6,111 bases of DNA from Acidobacteriaceae bacterium (GTDB lineage Bacteria > Acidobacteriota > Terriglobia > Terriglobales > Acidobacteriaceae): NCBI GenBank assembly GCA_030040115.1, contig JASHUH010000514.1, positions 1 through 6,111 of the forward strand, written 5' to 3'. Every line of letters begins with the position of its first letter. The first letter of the stretch is position 1. A program made the position numbers and the translations under genes. This document shows positions 1 to 5,638 of this stretch, piece by piece. The notes under the pieces were generated by a model, which worked only from the letters and a program-made list of their open reading frames with translations, was not told the DNA's origin and ran no database searches.

Positions 1-204
1 GGCCGGCGTGTACGGCAAGAGTCGAGTATCGATATTGGGACATGATTTCCAGGGGTGCGGCGAATCTCCTGATTTCTAGCTTATCGCGGCGGCGAGGTCG
101 AGGGCCGCGAAGTAAACCGTTGCCTGCGGTTGGGCATCCAACTCATCTACTTGTGGCCGGGGGCTTCGACGCGATCACTTCAAGCCGCCATGCCGGGGGG
201 CGCC
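1..204. other. Leader upstream of ku, no convincing gene
   Basis: This stretch holds no reading frame with recognisable protein character. A frame opening at 42 runs into ku in a different phase and reads as low-complexity Arg/Ser/Gly sequence, so it is treated as a shadow. The ku frame itself is open back to an ATG at 130, but the extra residues do not resemble the conserved start of Ku proteins. The ku promoter should lie here or further left, but I could not pick a persuasive -35/-10 pair. No SOS-type operator or hairpin stands out. Confidence 0.4.
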
Positions 205-1095
205 ATGGTCGGTCGTCCATTTTGGTCGGGTCAACTGAAAATCTCGTTGGTTTCCATCGGCGTTCAGCTCTTTCCCGCGGTGAGTTCTCAGGCTGGCATC
301 AGCTTCCATCAAATTGATCGCTCCACCGGTCAGCGGGTGCGGCGCCTGAATGTTATCAACGAGGACCAGCCGGTAGAGAACTCCGAAATCGTCAAAGGAT
401 ATGAAGTCAGCAAGGGCAAATACCTCACGATCGAGCCGGATGAGATTGCAAAACTGCGCATCGAAACGAAGCGCGTGATCGAAATTCGCCAGTTTGTCGA
501 TCTCAGCGAGCTGGCGCCGGCGATTTTTGAGAAACCATACTTCGTTGTCCCCGATCCCAAAGAATCGCCGGAGGCGTTTGCGGTCGTGCGCAAGGCTATG
601 GAACAGGCCGGCAAAACCGCGCTAGGCGAGGTGACGTTTAGCGGGCGCGAGCACCTGGTGGCGATTGCGGCGCCCCCTGAAAAATCATCGCGCGGGATGA
701 TGGCGTATATGCTCCGCTACGCGGAAGAACTGCGCAAAGCCGAAGATTACTTCTCAGAGATTGCCAACGTGGAAGTCGACAAGAAGCAACTGGCGATGGC
801 CGGCGATCTGATTCAGGCCTATTCGTCGCCTTTCAAGCTGGACACGTTCCAGGACGACTATGAAGCGGCGTTCCGCGCGCTTATTGAAGCCAAGCGAAAG
901 CACATGCCGCTGCCGCTCGAAGAAGAAGCGCCGCAGCGGGCGAGGGCGATTGGCCTTATGGATGCGCTGCGCGAAAGCCTGCAACAGGCCAGGCAGCCCG
1001 AAGACGGAAAACGCGCCGGCGCGGAGCGAACCGGCCGCGCGCAGAAAAAAGGTCCGGTGCTGGTGAAGCCTCGGCGCAAGCGCAAGGCCGCATAA
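205..1095 (+). CDS. ku: Non-homologous end-joining protein Ku
   Basis: Prokaryotic Ku is a homodimeric ring that threads onto double-strand break ends, protects and bridges them, and recruits LigD in the cytoplasm. The 296-residue product starts with the family-typical RPFWSG block (residues 4-9), then a LVSIGVQLF strand. The EIVKGYEVSKGKY block lies at about 61-73, the KPYFVVPD segment at 110-117, and the RYAEELR and LAMAGDLI helices at about 171-177 and 196-203. These cover the Ku70/80-like beta-barrel core and the arm. After the core, at about residue 235, comes an extended tail ending in a strongly basic stretch (residues 280-294, rich in K and R). Such tails in longer bacterial Ku proteins are known to add DNA binding and affect LigD contact. 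The ATG at 205 is chosen because RPFWSG is N-terminal in the family. An in-frame ATG at 190 and another at 130 are alternatives. The nearest G-run (195-200) is a poor Shine-Dalgarno match. ligD follows one base after the stop, so the pair is almost certainly one transcript. Confidence 0.96.
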   Translation: MVGRPFWSGQLKISLVSIGVQLFPAVSSQAGISFHQIDRSTGQRVRRLNVINEDQPVENSEIVKGYEVSKGKYLTIEPDEIAKLRIETKRVIEIRQFVDLSELAPAIFEKPYFVVPDPKESPEAFAVVRKAMEQAGKTALGEVTFSGREHLVAIAAPPEKSSRGMMAYMLRYAEELRKAEDYFSEIANVEVDKKQLAMAGDLIQAYSSPFKLDTFQDDYEAAFRALIEAKRKHMPLPLEEEAPQRARAIGLMDALRESLQQARQPEDGKRAGAERTGRAQKKGPVLVKPRRKRKAA

Positions 1096-1099
1096 TATG
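1084..1099 (+). promoter_or_regulatory. ku-ligD coupling junction with weak internal RBS
   Basis: The ku stop codon (1093-1095) and the ligD ATG (1097-1099) are separated by a single T. The only purine-rich candidate ribosome site is AAGG at 1084-1087, within the last ku codons and 9 bases before the ATG. The weak site and near-zero spacing suggest that ligD translation depends on ribosomes finishing ku. This is inferred from spacing only. Confidence 0.55.
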
Positions 1100-3865
1100 G
1101 CCAGACAAGCCCTCTCGAAATCCAAGGCCGCGGAGGCGGTCCAGCGGCAATTGGGGCGCTACCGCGCCATGCGCGACTTCAGCCTAACCGCGGAGCCGCG
1201 CGGCGATGGCGCAAAGGTGGCGCGCGCCACGGGAGGGCTGCCGTTCGTGGTGCAAAAGCACGCGGCCACGCGATTGCACTACGACTTCAGGCTGGGATGG
1301 CGCGGCGTGCTCAAGAGCTGGGCGGTGACCAAGGGCCCGAGCTACTTTCCCGGAGACCGCCGGCTAGCCGTGCAGGTGGAAGACCATCCGATGGAGTACG
1401 GAGGCTTCGAGGGCACAATTCCTAAAGGCCAATACGGCGGCGGAACGGTGATGGTTTGGGATTTCGGGGAGTGGAAGCCGCTGGGCGACGTCGATCGCGG
1501 CCTGGCCGACGGCCATTTGAAGTTCGAACTGAACGGAAATAAGCTTCGCGGGCGCTGGGCGTTGGTGCGTATGCATGGTCACGGCGAAAGGGTGGACAAG
1601 CCGAATTGGCTGCTGATCAAAGATCGCGATGAATTTGCGCAAAAGGCCGGGGAGCCCGCGATTACCGAGGAGTCTCCCAACAGCGCGATGACCCGGCGGA
1701 CTATGGAACAGATAGCCGAAAACGCGGACGCTGTGTGGGACTCGAAAGAAGGGCTTTTGCCGAGTGCGGCGAATGGCGCGCACCGAACCGCAGGCGCCAA
1801 GAAGTCGGCGCGCAAGGCGAGGCGTCGTCACAAAGCAAATGCGGTTTCGACCCGGAGAACCGGGGCAGGCAAGGGCGCGGCAATCGACGCGCGGATGAGC
1901 CGACTCTTGCGGTCGGCGGCTCACGAGAGGTTTCCGGGATTTTTGTCGCCGCAGTTGGCGCAACCGGCGGCCACGGCGCCCAGCGGCGACGATTGGGTTC
2001 ACGAATTGAAGCTGGATGGTTACCGGATTCAAATCCAGGTGCGCGCGCAGGCGCGGGACGGGGCAGGACGGCGGGACGCGAGGCTGCTCACACGCAAGGG
2101 CGTAGACTGGACTGCGCGCATGCCGGATATCGCGCGGGCCGCCGCGGGACTGTCCTGTGAAAGCGCCATCCTCGATGGCGAGGTAGTGGCTTTGGACGAA
2201 CGAGGCGGCGCAAATTTTGCAGACTTACAAGCCGCGTTTCATGAAGGCCGGCAACATTACCTCACGTACTTTGCCTTTGACCTGCTGCACCTGAACGGCC
2301 ATAATCTGCGCGAATCGCCGCTGCTGGAGCGGAAGGAGCTTTTGACTCGGTTGCTGGTGGACGCCGGGGAAAATTCGCCGTTGCGCTTGAGCGAACATTT
2401 CGATGCCGATGGACGCAAAGTTTTCGACAAGGCCTGCGCCCTGGGCGCGGAGGGAATCGTGTCCAAACTCGCGCAGGCCAAGTATGCCTCCACTCGAAGC
2501 GGCGCGTGGCTCAAAGTAAAGTGCACTGGAGAACAGGAGTTCGTCATCGGTGGGTTCACGCCCCCCTCGAATGGCGGGCATGGAATTGGGGCCTTGCTGA
2601 TCGGCTACTATGAAAAGGGCAAGCTGGTGTACGCGGGGCGCTCGGGAACGGGGTTCACGCAGCGAACCCAGCGCAGCTTGCGCACGCAACTCGATGCGCT
2701 CATCCGCAAAACGCCAGCCTTCGCCGAGATTCCGCGCGAGGCGCGCCGCGATGCGCGATGGGTCGAGCCCCAACTGGTGGCGCAGATAGCTTTCTCAACA
2801 TGGACCCGAGATAACCTGGTGCGACAGGCGTCGTTCAAGGGATTGCGCGAGGATAAGCCGGCGAACGAAGTGACGCGTGAGATGGCTAGTTCGCCGCCGG
2901 CGTCTTCTCGGAATGACCCTGCGGCGGGAGGCGCAGAACGGCAACCCCACGGGACCGGAGCGACGGCATTGGCGATTACGCATCCCGAAAAAATCCTGGA
3001 CGCGGAGAGCGGGCTCACCAAGCAGATGCTGGCGGACTACTTTCTGGCAGTTGCGAAGCGGATGCTGCCGCACATTGCGGACCGGCCGCTGAGCGTGGTG
3101 CGCTGCCCGGACGGCAGCAGTAAGCCGTGCTTTTTCCAAAAGCACGTGGGGCGGGGACTACCTGAGGGGATCCGCGCGGTTGCGGTAGAGAATCGCAAAT
3201 CCGGGGAAAAGGAAGAATATCTGACCCTAAATCGCGCCGAAGGGTTGGCAGGCATGGCGCAGATGGGCGTGTTGGAGATTCACCCCTGGGGGTCGCGCAA
3301 TGAATCTCTCGAAAAGCCGGACCGCATCGTCTTCGATCTTGATCCCGACGCCGCGATCAATTGGGCAACGCTGGCGGCGAGCGCGGAAAAATTGCGCGCG
3401 CGACTCAAAAAACTGCATCTGCAAAGCTTTGTCAAGAGCACCGGCGGCAAGGGGTTGCATGTGGTCGTCGCCATCGAGCCGGAGCACGAGTGGCCGCTGG
3501 TCAAGCAATTTGCGCATGCGGTGGTGCTGGCGATGGAGGCGGAACAGCCCAAGCTTTACATCACGAAAATGAGCAAGGCCGCACGCGCGAACCGAATTTA
3601 TCTCGATTACTTGCGCAATGACCGCGGTTCGACTTCGATTGCCCCGTTTTCACCGGGCGCGCGGAGCGGAGCGCCGGTGGCGATTACCCTGGATTGGATG
3701 GAATTGCAGTTGGACGCGGCGCCGCGATTTCACGTAGCCGATTTTGCCGACTGGCAATCGCGGCTGAAGCGCGATCCGTGGCAGGCGATGACGAAAAAGA
3801 GCCAACGCCTTTCCGCGGAGGCGCTGCGCGCCGCGGGGGTAAAGCAGGGTGCGGGTTCCGGTTAA
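1097..3865 (+). CDS. ligD: Multifunctional ATP-dependent DNA ligase LigD (PE-Lig-Pol)
   Basis: LigD processes and seals Ku-bound DNA ends. The 922-residue product carries three domains in the Pseudomonas-type order. The 3'-phosphoesterase (about 20-180) has H55, H61, D63 and R65 in the KHAATRLHYDFRL block and H97 in EDHP, matching the known metal and phosphate ligands. A Lys/Arg-rich linker spans about 232-262. The ATP-dependent ligase (about 275-590) has nucleophile K305 in KLDG, LDGEVV (359-364), FDLL (394-397), EGIVSKL (452-458) and WLKVK (471-475), followed by an OB-fold ending in FKGLREDKP (580-588). A Ser/Pro/Ala/Gly linker (about 596-622) leads to the archaeo-eukaryotic primase-type polymerase (about 625-900). 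Its metal-binding acidic pair is D747/D749 in FDLDPD, with STGGKGLH (781-788) and a third acid, D837, in IYLDYLRN. It is somewhat longer than the 840-residue Pseudomonas LigD, mainly through its linkers. The ATG sits one base after the ku stop; a weak AAGG (1084-1087) lies inside ku. All catalytic residues are intact. Confidence 0.97.
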   Translation: MARQALSKSKAAEAVQRQLGRYRAMRDFSLTAEPRGDGAKVARATGGLPFVVQKHAATRLHYDFRLGWRGVLKSWAVTKGPSYFPGDRRLAVQVEDHPMEYGGFEGTIPKGQYGGGTVMVWDFGEWKPLGDVDRGLADGHLKFELNGNKLRGRWALVRMHGHGERVDKPNWLLIKDRDEFAQKAGEPAITEESPNSAMTRRTMEQIAENADAVWDSKEGLLPSAANGAHRTAGAKKSARKARRRHKANAVSTRRTGAGKGAAIDARMSRLLRSAAHERFPGFLSPQLAQPAATAPSGDDWVHELKLDGYRIQIQVRAQARDGAGRRDARLLTRKGVDWTARMPDIARAAAGLSCESAILDGEVVALDERGGANFADLQAAFHEGRQHYLTYFAFDLLHLNGHNLRESPLLERKELLTRLLVDAGENSPLRLSEHFDADGRKVFDKACALGAEGIVSKLAQAKYASTRSGAWLKVKCTGEQEFVIGGFTPPSNGGHGIGALLIGYYEKGKLVYAGRSGTGFTQRTQRSLRTQLDALIRKTPAFAEIPREARRDARWVEPQLVAQIAFSTWTRDNLVRQASFKGLREDKPANEVTREMASSPPASSRNDPAAGGAERQPHGTGATALAITHPEKILDAESGLTKQMLADYFLAVAKRMLPHIADRPLSVVRCPDGSSKPCFFQKHVGRGLPEGIRAVAVENRKSGEKEEYLTLNRAEGLAGMAQMGVLEIHPWGSRNESLEKPDRIVFDLDPDAAINWATLAASAEKLRARLKKLHLQSFVKSTGGKGLHVVVAIEPEHEWPLVKQFAHAVVLAMEAEQPKLYITKMSKAARANRIYLDYLRNDRGSTSIAPFSPGARSGAPVAITLDWMELQLDAAPRFHVADFADWQSRLKRDPWQAMTKKSQRLSAEALRAAGVKQGAGSG

Positions 3866-3898
3866 GCCGTCGCGGGGCCAAAGTGCTCGGAGCTGCGG

Positions 3899-3935
3899 GC
3901 GCGGTGGCATTTCCGGTCAAAAAAAGTCACCGCGC
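3899..3935. terminator. GC-rich hairpin in the convergent ligD/DUF3175 gap
   Basis: Bases 3899-3908 pair with 3926-3935: eight perfect outer pairs (GCGCGGTG against CACCGCGC), then one G-T wobble and one C-G pair. The 17-base loop contains a run of seven A (3919-3925). The hairpin begins 34 bases after the ligD stop and lies between two convergent genes, a usual place for a bidirectional transcription end. Neither strand has a T-run directly after the stem, so it is not a textbook intrinsic terminator. It could instead act as a 3'-end stabiliser or work with Rho. Confidence 0.4.
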
Positions 3936-3953
3936 GATCTCGGGACACAGGAT

Positions 3954-3970
3954 AAGCTCTGAAGCTTTTT
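3954..3970 (+). terminator. Small hairpin plus T-run downstream of ligD
   Basis: AAGCT (3954-3958) pairs with AGCTT (3963-3967) around the 4-base loop CTGA. The T-run starts within the stem and reaches 3970. This has the shape of an intrinsic terminator for ligD, and its last base overlaps the stop codon of the convergent gene. The stem is only five pairs and AT-rich, so it is weak alone. It may act together with the GC-rich hairpin just upstream. Confidence 0.25.
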
Positions 3971-4260
3971 CAGGCCGCTTTGCTCCGTTCTTTTTCTCGC
4001 AGGTCCCGAGTGACACGAACGGACAGCAATTTCCTTGCTTTTTCGAGGTTGCGCCGCTGCGAGGGGTTGAGCCGCCTGCCGGCGTAATTGATGTAAAAAG
4101 TGAGTAGCCTCATGCCCGACGCAGGACCTTGCGGCGAAACTTCCTTGGAGGCAAGCGACTCAGCTATGACTTCCGGCCCCTGGCTGAACAAGTTTGCGCG
4201 CGGATGCGCGCACTCTACATTTGACTCCGGGCCCCTGCGGCCATTCTTGATATCGGCCAT
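3970..4260 (-). CDS. Small DUF3175-like protein of unknown function
   Basis: The 96-residue product has no signal peptide or membrane segment and looks cytoplasmic. Its second half resembles the DUF3175 family as I recall it. A segment around residues 23-38 (NLFSQGPEVIAESLAS) precedes the most typical block, MRLLTFYINYAGRRL (50-64), and then a basic helix, SQRRNLEKARKLL (67-79). The C-terminus is rich in Lys, Arg and Glu. The first 20 residues are less conserved in character. The ATG at 4260 is supported by a strong Shine-Dalgarno sequence, GGAAGGAG (4270-4277), 9 bases upstream. The gene converges on ligD, with 104 bp between the two stops, so it has its own promoter. No biochemical function is known for the family. 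A nucleic-acid role would fit the basic character and position but is only a guess. The family assignment is from memory of the motif and was not searched. Confidence 0.75.
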   Translation of the reverse strand: MADIKNGRRGPESNVECAHPRANLFSQGPEVIAESLASKEVSPQGPASGMRLLTFYINYAGRRLNPSQRRNLEKARKLLSVRVTRDLREKERSKAA

Positions 4261-4269
4261 TCCAGTGTT

Positions 4270-4277
4270 CTCCTTCC
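4270..4277 (-). promoter_or_regulatory. Strong RBS of the DUF3175-like gene
   Basis: Read on the - strand, this is GGAAGGAG, 9 bases before the ATG at 4260. It is one of the two best Shine-Dalgarno matches in the window. It argues that the small gene is real and that translation starts at 4260. Confidence 0.7.
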
Positions 4278-4313
4278 TTTTCGGCTAAAAGATGATCAAG
4301 TTCGTGCTTTTTC

Positions 4314-4505
4314 TTACTTTCCCGCGGCCTTTACGCTCGAAGCGCGGCACTCCTTATTTGGCGACGTCGTGCTGATGGCTTTTGCCACCTGCTCGGCGAG
4401 GCGAAGGTGTTCAGCGATGATTGGCTCTTCTTGCCTGGCGCCTGCTTCACTTCGGGGCGGATGGCGGTTTTTATTTCGTTCCGGTACATTGCGGCAACGC
4501 AACAC
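4314..4505 (-). CDS. Possible small ORF, unrecognised
   Basis: A 63-codon frame with a GTG start lies just upstream of the DUF3175-like gene on the same strand, 53 bp away. The middle (about residues 25-45) could form an amphipathic helix (IIAEHLRLAEQVAKAI). The end is Lys-rich and the start is Arg/Asn-rich without clear character. The GTG at 4505 has no ribosome site at normal distance; a purine run (4528-4536) is too far away. Codon third positions are moderately GC-rich in the helical part only. It could be a real small protein, the tail of a decayed gene, or chance. I do not recognise a family. Confidence 0.2.
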   Translation of the reverse strand: MLRCRNVPERNKNRHPPRSEAGARQEEPIIAEHLRLAEQVAKAISTTSPNKECRASSVKAAGK

Positions 4506-4553
4506 ACAACGGGTTTCGAAGCTTTGAGCTCTTCCTTATGTAAACCCGACGAC

Positions 4554-4704
4554 TCCGAAGTTCGCTCGCAGAGCCTTAACCGCTGTGATGCTTTGTGATT
4601 GCGGGCTGTTGCTCCCCGAGCCTTCCCCGCGGCCGGTGACCTTGCGCACGTTGTCTTCAAACTGCGTCGTTCGCGACCAAACTCTCTACGGATCGAACTT
4701 CGGA
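4554..4704. repeat. 11-bp inverted repeat with palindromic cores
   Basis: TCCGAAGTTCG at 4554-4564 recurs as its exact reverse complement, CGAACTTCGGA, at 4694-4704, with 129 bases between. Each copy contains the short palindrome CGAA-N-TTCG, so each could be a site for a dimeric regulator. No gene start lies close enough to make an operator role obvious. The pair could also be chance or a remnant of a decayed element. Confidence 0.4.
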
Positions 4705-4785
4705 ATGCCGAGAGACAGAGGGCTCAATTACGCAAGTTCATACTGAATGGCTGGCCTGTTCCGCTCGCCTGTCGAATATCGCGCC

Positions 4786-5484
4786 TTATGAGTTCGCGTT
4801 GGCACGCGCTTGGCCGAAGTACTGCGCGACGGTTCTGAGAAAGGGCAACGCCGCGTGTGGCGGGGGGACATTACCGCTGAGGATCTGCTCGAAGGGATGG
4901 ACCGCGCCATAGAGCTCGTCGGTATTGGAGGCGTTCTGGCTTACGCTGACGCCGCTCAAATCGACGCCAGCGAAAATGCCCCGGCTGCGCGACCAGGTGA
5001 GCAACTCGGATCGCATGCTCAGATCCGTCGCGGCCGAAGCTTTGCGGCCTACCGGTCCAGCCGCCGCCTGCGCGGAAGCGCCAATCTGGAATTTGTCATT
5101 GAGCAGGTCCTGAAAGCCTTTACGATTAACGGCGACGAGAACCAGGTCTGTGCCCGAACCGCCGATCTGAAATCCCCACGACCCTCCAGCCATGCGAATA
5201 AACACCGGTCCGCTCCAACCGTGCCCCGTGCGGCAGGTGACGACACCTTGCCCGTACTCCGCGCCGAAGATAAATGCCCCTTTAATCAACCCCGGAACCA
5301 CAGCGATGCAGTAGGCTTTCCTGGCGATCGCGTCGGGAATGGTATCTTTGCCGCGCATAATCGATTGCAAAGTATCTTGCGCTGCTTCGAGCCGGTTGTC
5401 TAGCTTCTGCAAATCATCCGCGCGGGCGGAGATCGACGTTCCCCACAATGCCACGATGAACATCAAGCCGATGAGCCGTCTCAT
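4786..5484 (-). CDS. Secreted SYLF-domain (Ysc84-type lipid-binding) protein
   Basis: The 232-residue product opens with a signal peptide: MRR, a hydrophobic stretch at about 4-16 and a likely signal peptidase I site after ARA (about residue 22). It should therefore leave the cytoplasm. The mature part is almost entirely a SYLF domain. It has the IPDAIARKAYCIAVVPGL block (49-66), GAFIFGAEYGQGVV (69-82), WSGPVFIRMAGGSWGFQIGG (90-109), TDLVLVAVNRKG (112-123) and the GIFAGVDLSG segment (169-178). Eukaryotic SYLF proteins bind phosphoinositides. The bacterial secreted versions are poorly characterised and presumed to be envelope or lipid associated. The ATG at 5484 is preferred over the one at 5502 because AGGAG (5491-5495) lies 6 bases before it and inside the longer version. 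The AsmA-like gene lies 154 bp upstream on the same strand, so joint transcription is possible but not shown. Confidence 0.9.
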   Translation of the reverse strand: MRRLIGLMFIVALWGTSISARADDLQKLDNRLEAAQDTLQSIMRGKDTIPDAIARKAYCIAVVPGLIKGAFIFGAEYGQGVVTCRTGHGWSGPVFIRMAGGSWGFQIGGSGTDLVLVAVNRKGFQDLLNDKFQIGASAQAAAGPVGRKASAATDLSMRSELLTWSRSRGIFAGVDLSGVSVSQNASNTDELYGAVHPFEQILSGNVPPPHAALPFLRTVAQYFGQARANANS

Positions 5485-5638
5485 CTTTATCTCCTGCAGC
5501 ATGAACTCAACATATGCCGCTCGCCTATCTTGCTAGATGCAGAGGCGGAGATCGGAGGAGGCTTGTTTTGCGGAAAAGACGGTGGAAGGCGGCGTGGGAA
5601 AGTTCTGTCTGGGCTCGGTTACGCGGTGAATGCCCGAC
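5485..5638 (-). other. Spacer between the AsmA-like and SYLF genes
   Basis: These 154 bp separate two genes on the same strand. The spacer carries the SYLF ribosome site at 5491-5495. I could not identify a convincing -35/-10 pair or an intrinsic terminator. Its length would allow an independent promoter for the SYLF gene. Confidence 0.4.
5491..5495 (-). promoter_or_regulatory. RBS that sets the SYLF gene start
   Basis: Read on the - strand, this is AGGAG, 6 bases before the ATG at 5484. The site falls within the coding part of the alternative start at 5502, so it settles the start in favour of the shorter protein, which also gives a cleaner signal peptide. Confidence 0.75.

Larger units (their letters stand above)
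4261..4785. other. 525-bp gap with no confident gene
   Basis: Apart from the RBS at 4270-4277, this stretch shows no well-supported gene. Several frames of 60-109 codons are open on both strands. They overlap one another, mostly lack a Shine-Dalgarno sequence, begin at GTG or TTG in some cases, and give compositions without hydrophobic patterning or family motifs. One of them, at 4314-4505 on the - strand, is listed separately as a weak candidate. The stretch should contain the promoter of the DUF3175-like gene and the end of the SYLF transcript. An 11-bp inverted repeat lies at 4554-4564 and 4694-4704. No tRNA-like fold or T-loop sequence was seen. Confidence 0.5.

Noticed and set aside
42..317. 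91-codon + strand frame overlapping the start of ku
   Set aside because: It runs out of phase through the conserved Ku N-terminus and has low-complexity Arg/Ser/Gly composition, so it is a shadow.
1364..2032. Long (222-codon) - strand frame inside ligD
   Set aside because: It is antisense to the PE and ligase domains, which are clearly coding on the + strand. High GC keeps the opposite strand open. The product shows no domain pattern.
2225..2773. 182-codon - strand frame inside ligD
   Set aside because: It is antisense to the ligase core and OB-fold with all motifs intact on the + strand. It has no ribosome site or family character.
4269..4290. CTTTT/AAAAG mini-hairpin just upstream of the DUF3175-like gene's RBS
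   Set aside because: Five AT-rich pairs are too weak to support a regulatory call.
4331..4660. 109-codon - strand frame in the 4261-4785 gap
   Set aside because: It starts at TTG without a ribosome site, overlaps the 4314-4505 frame in another phase, and is Arg/Ser/Ala low-complexity sequence.
4810..5403. 197-codon + strand frame
   Set aside because: It is antisense to the SYLF gene, which has a signal peptide, a perfect ribosome site and domain blocks on the - strand.
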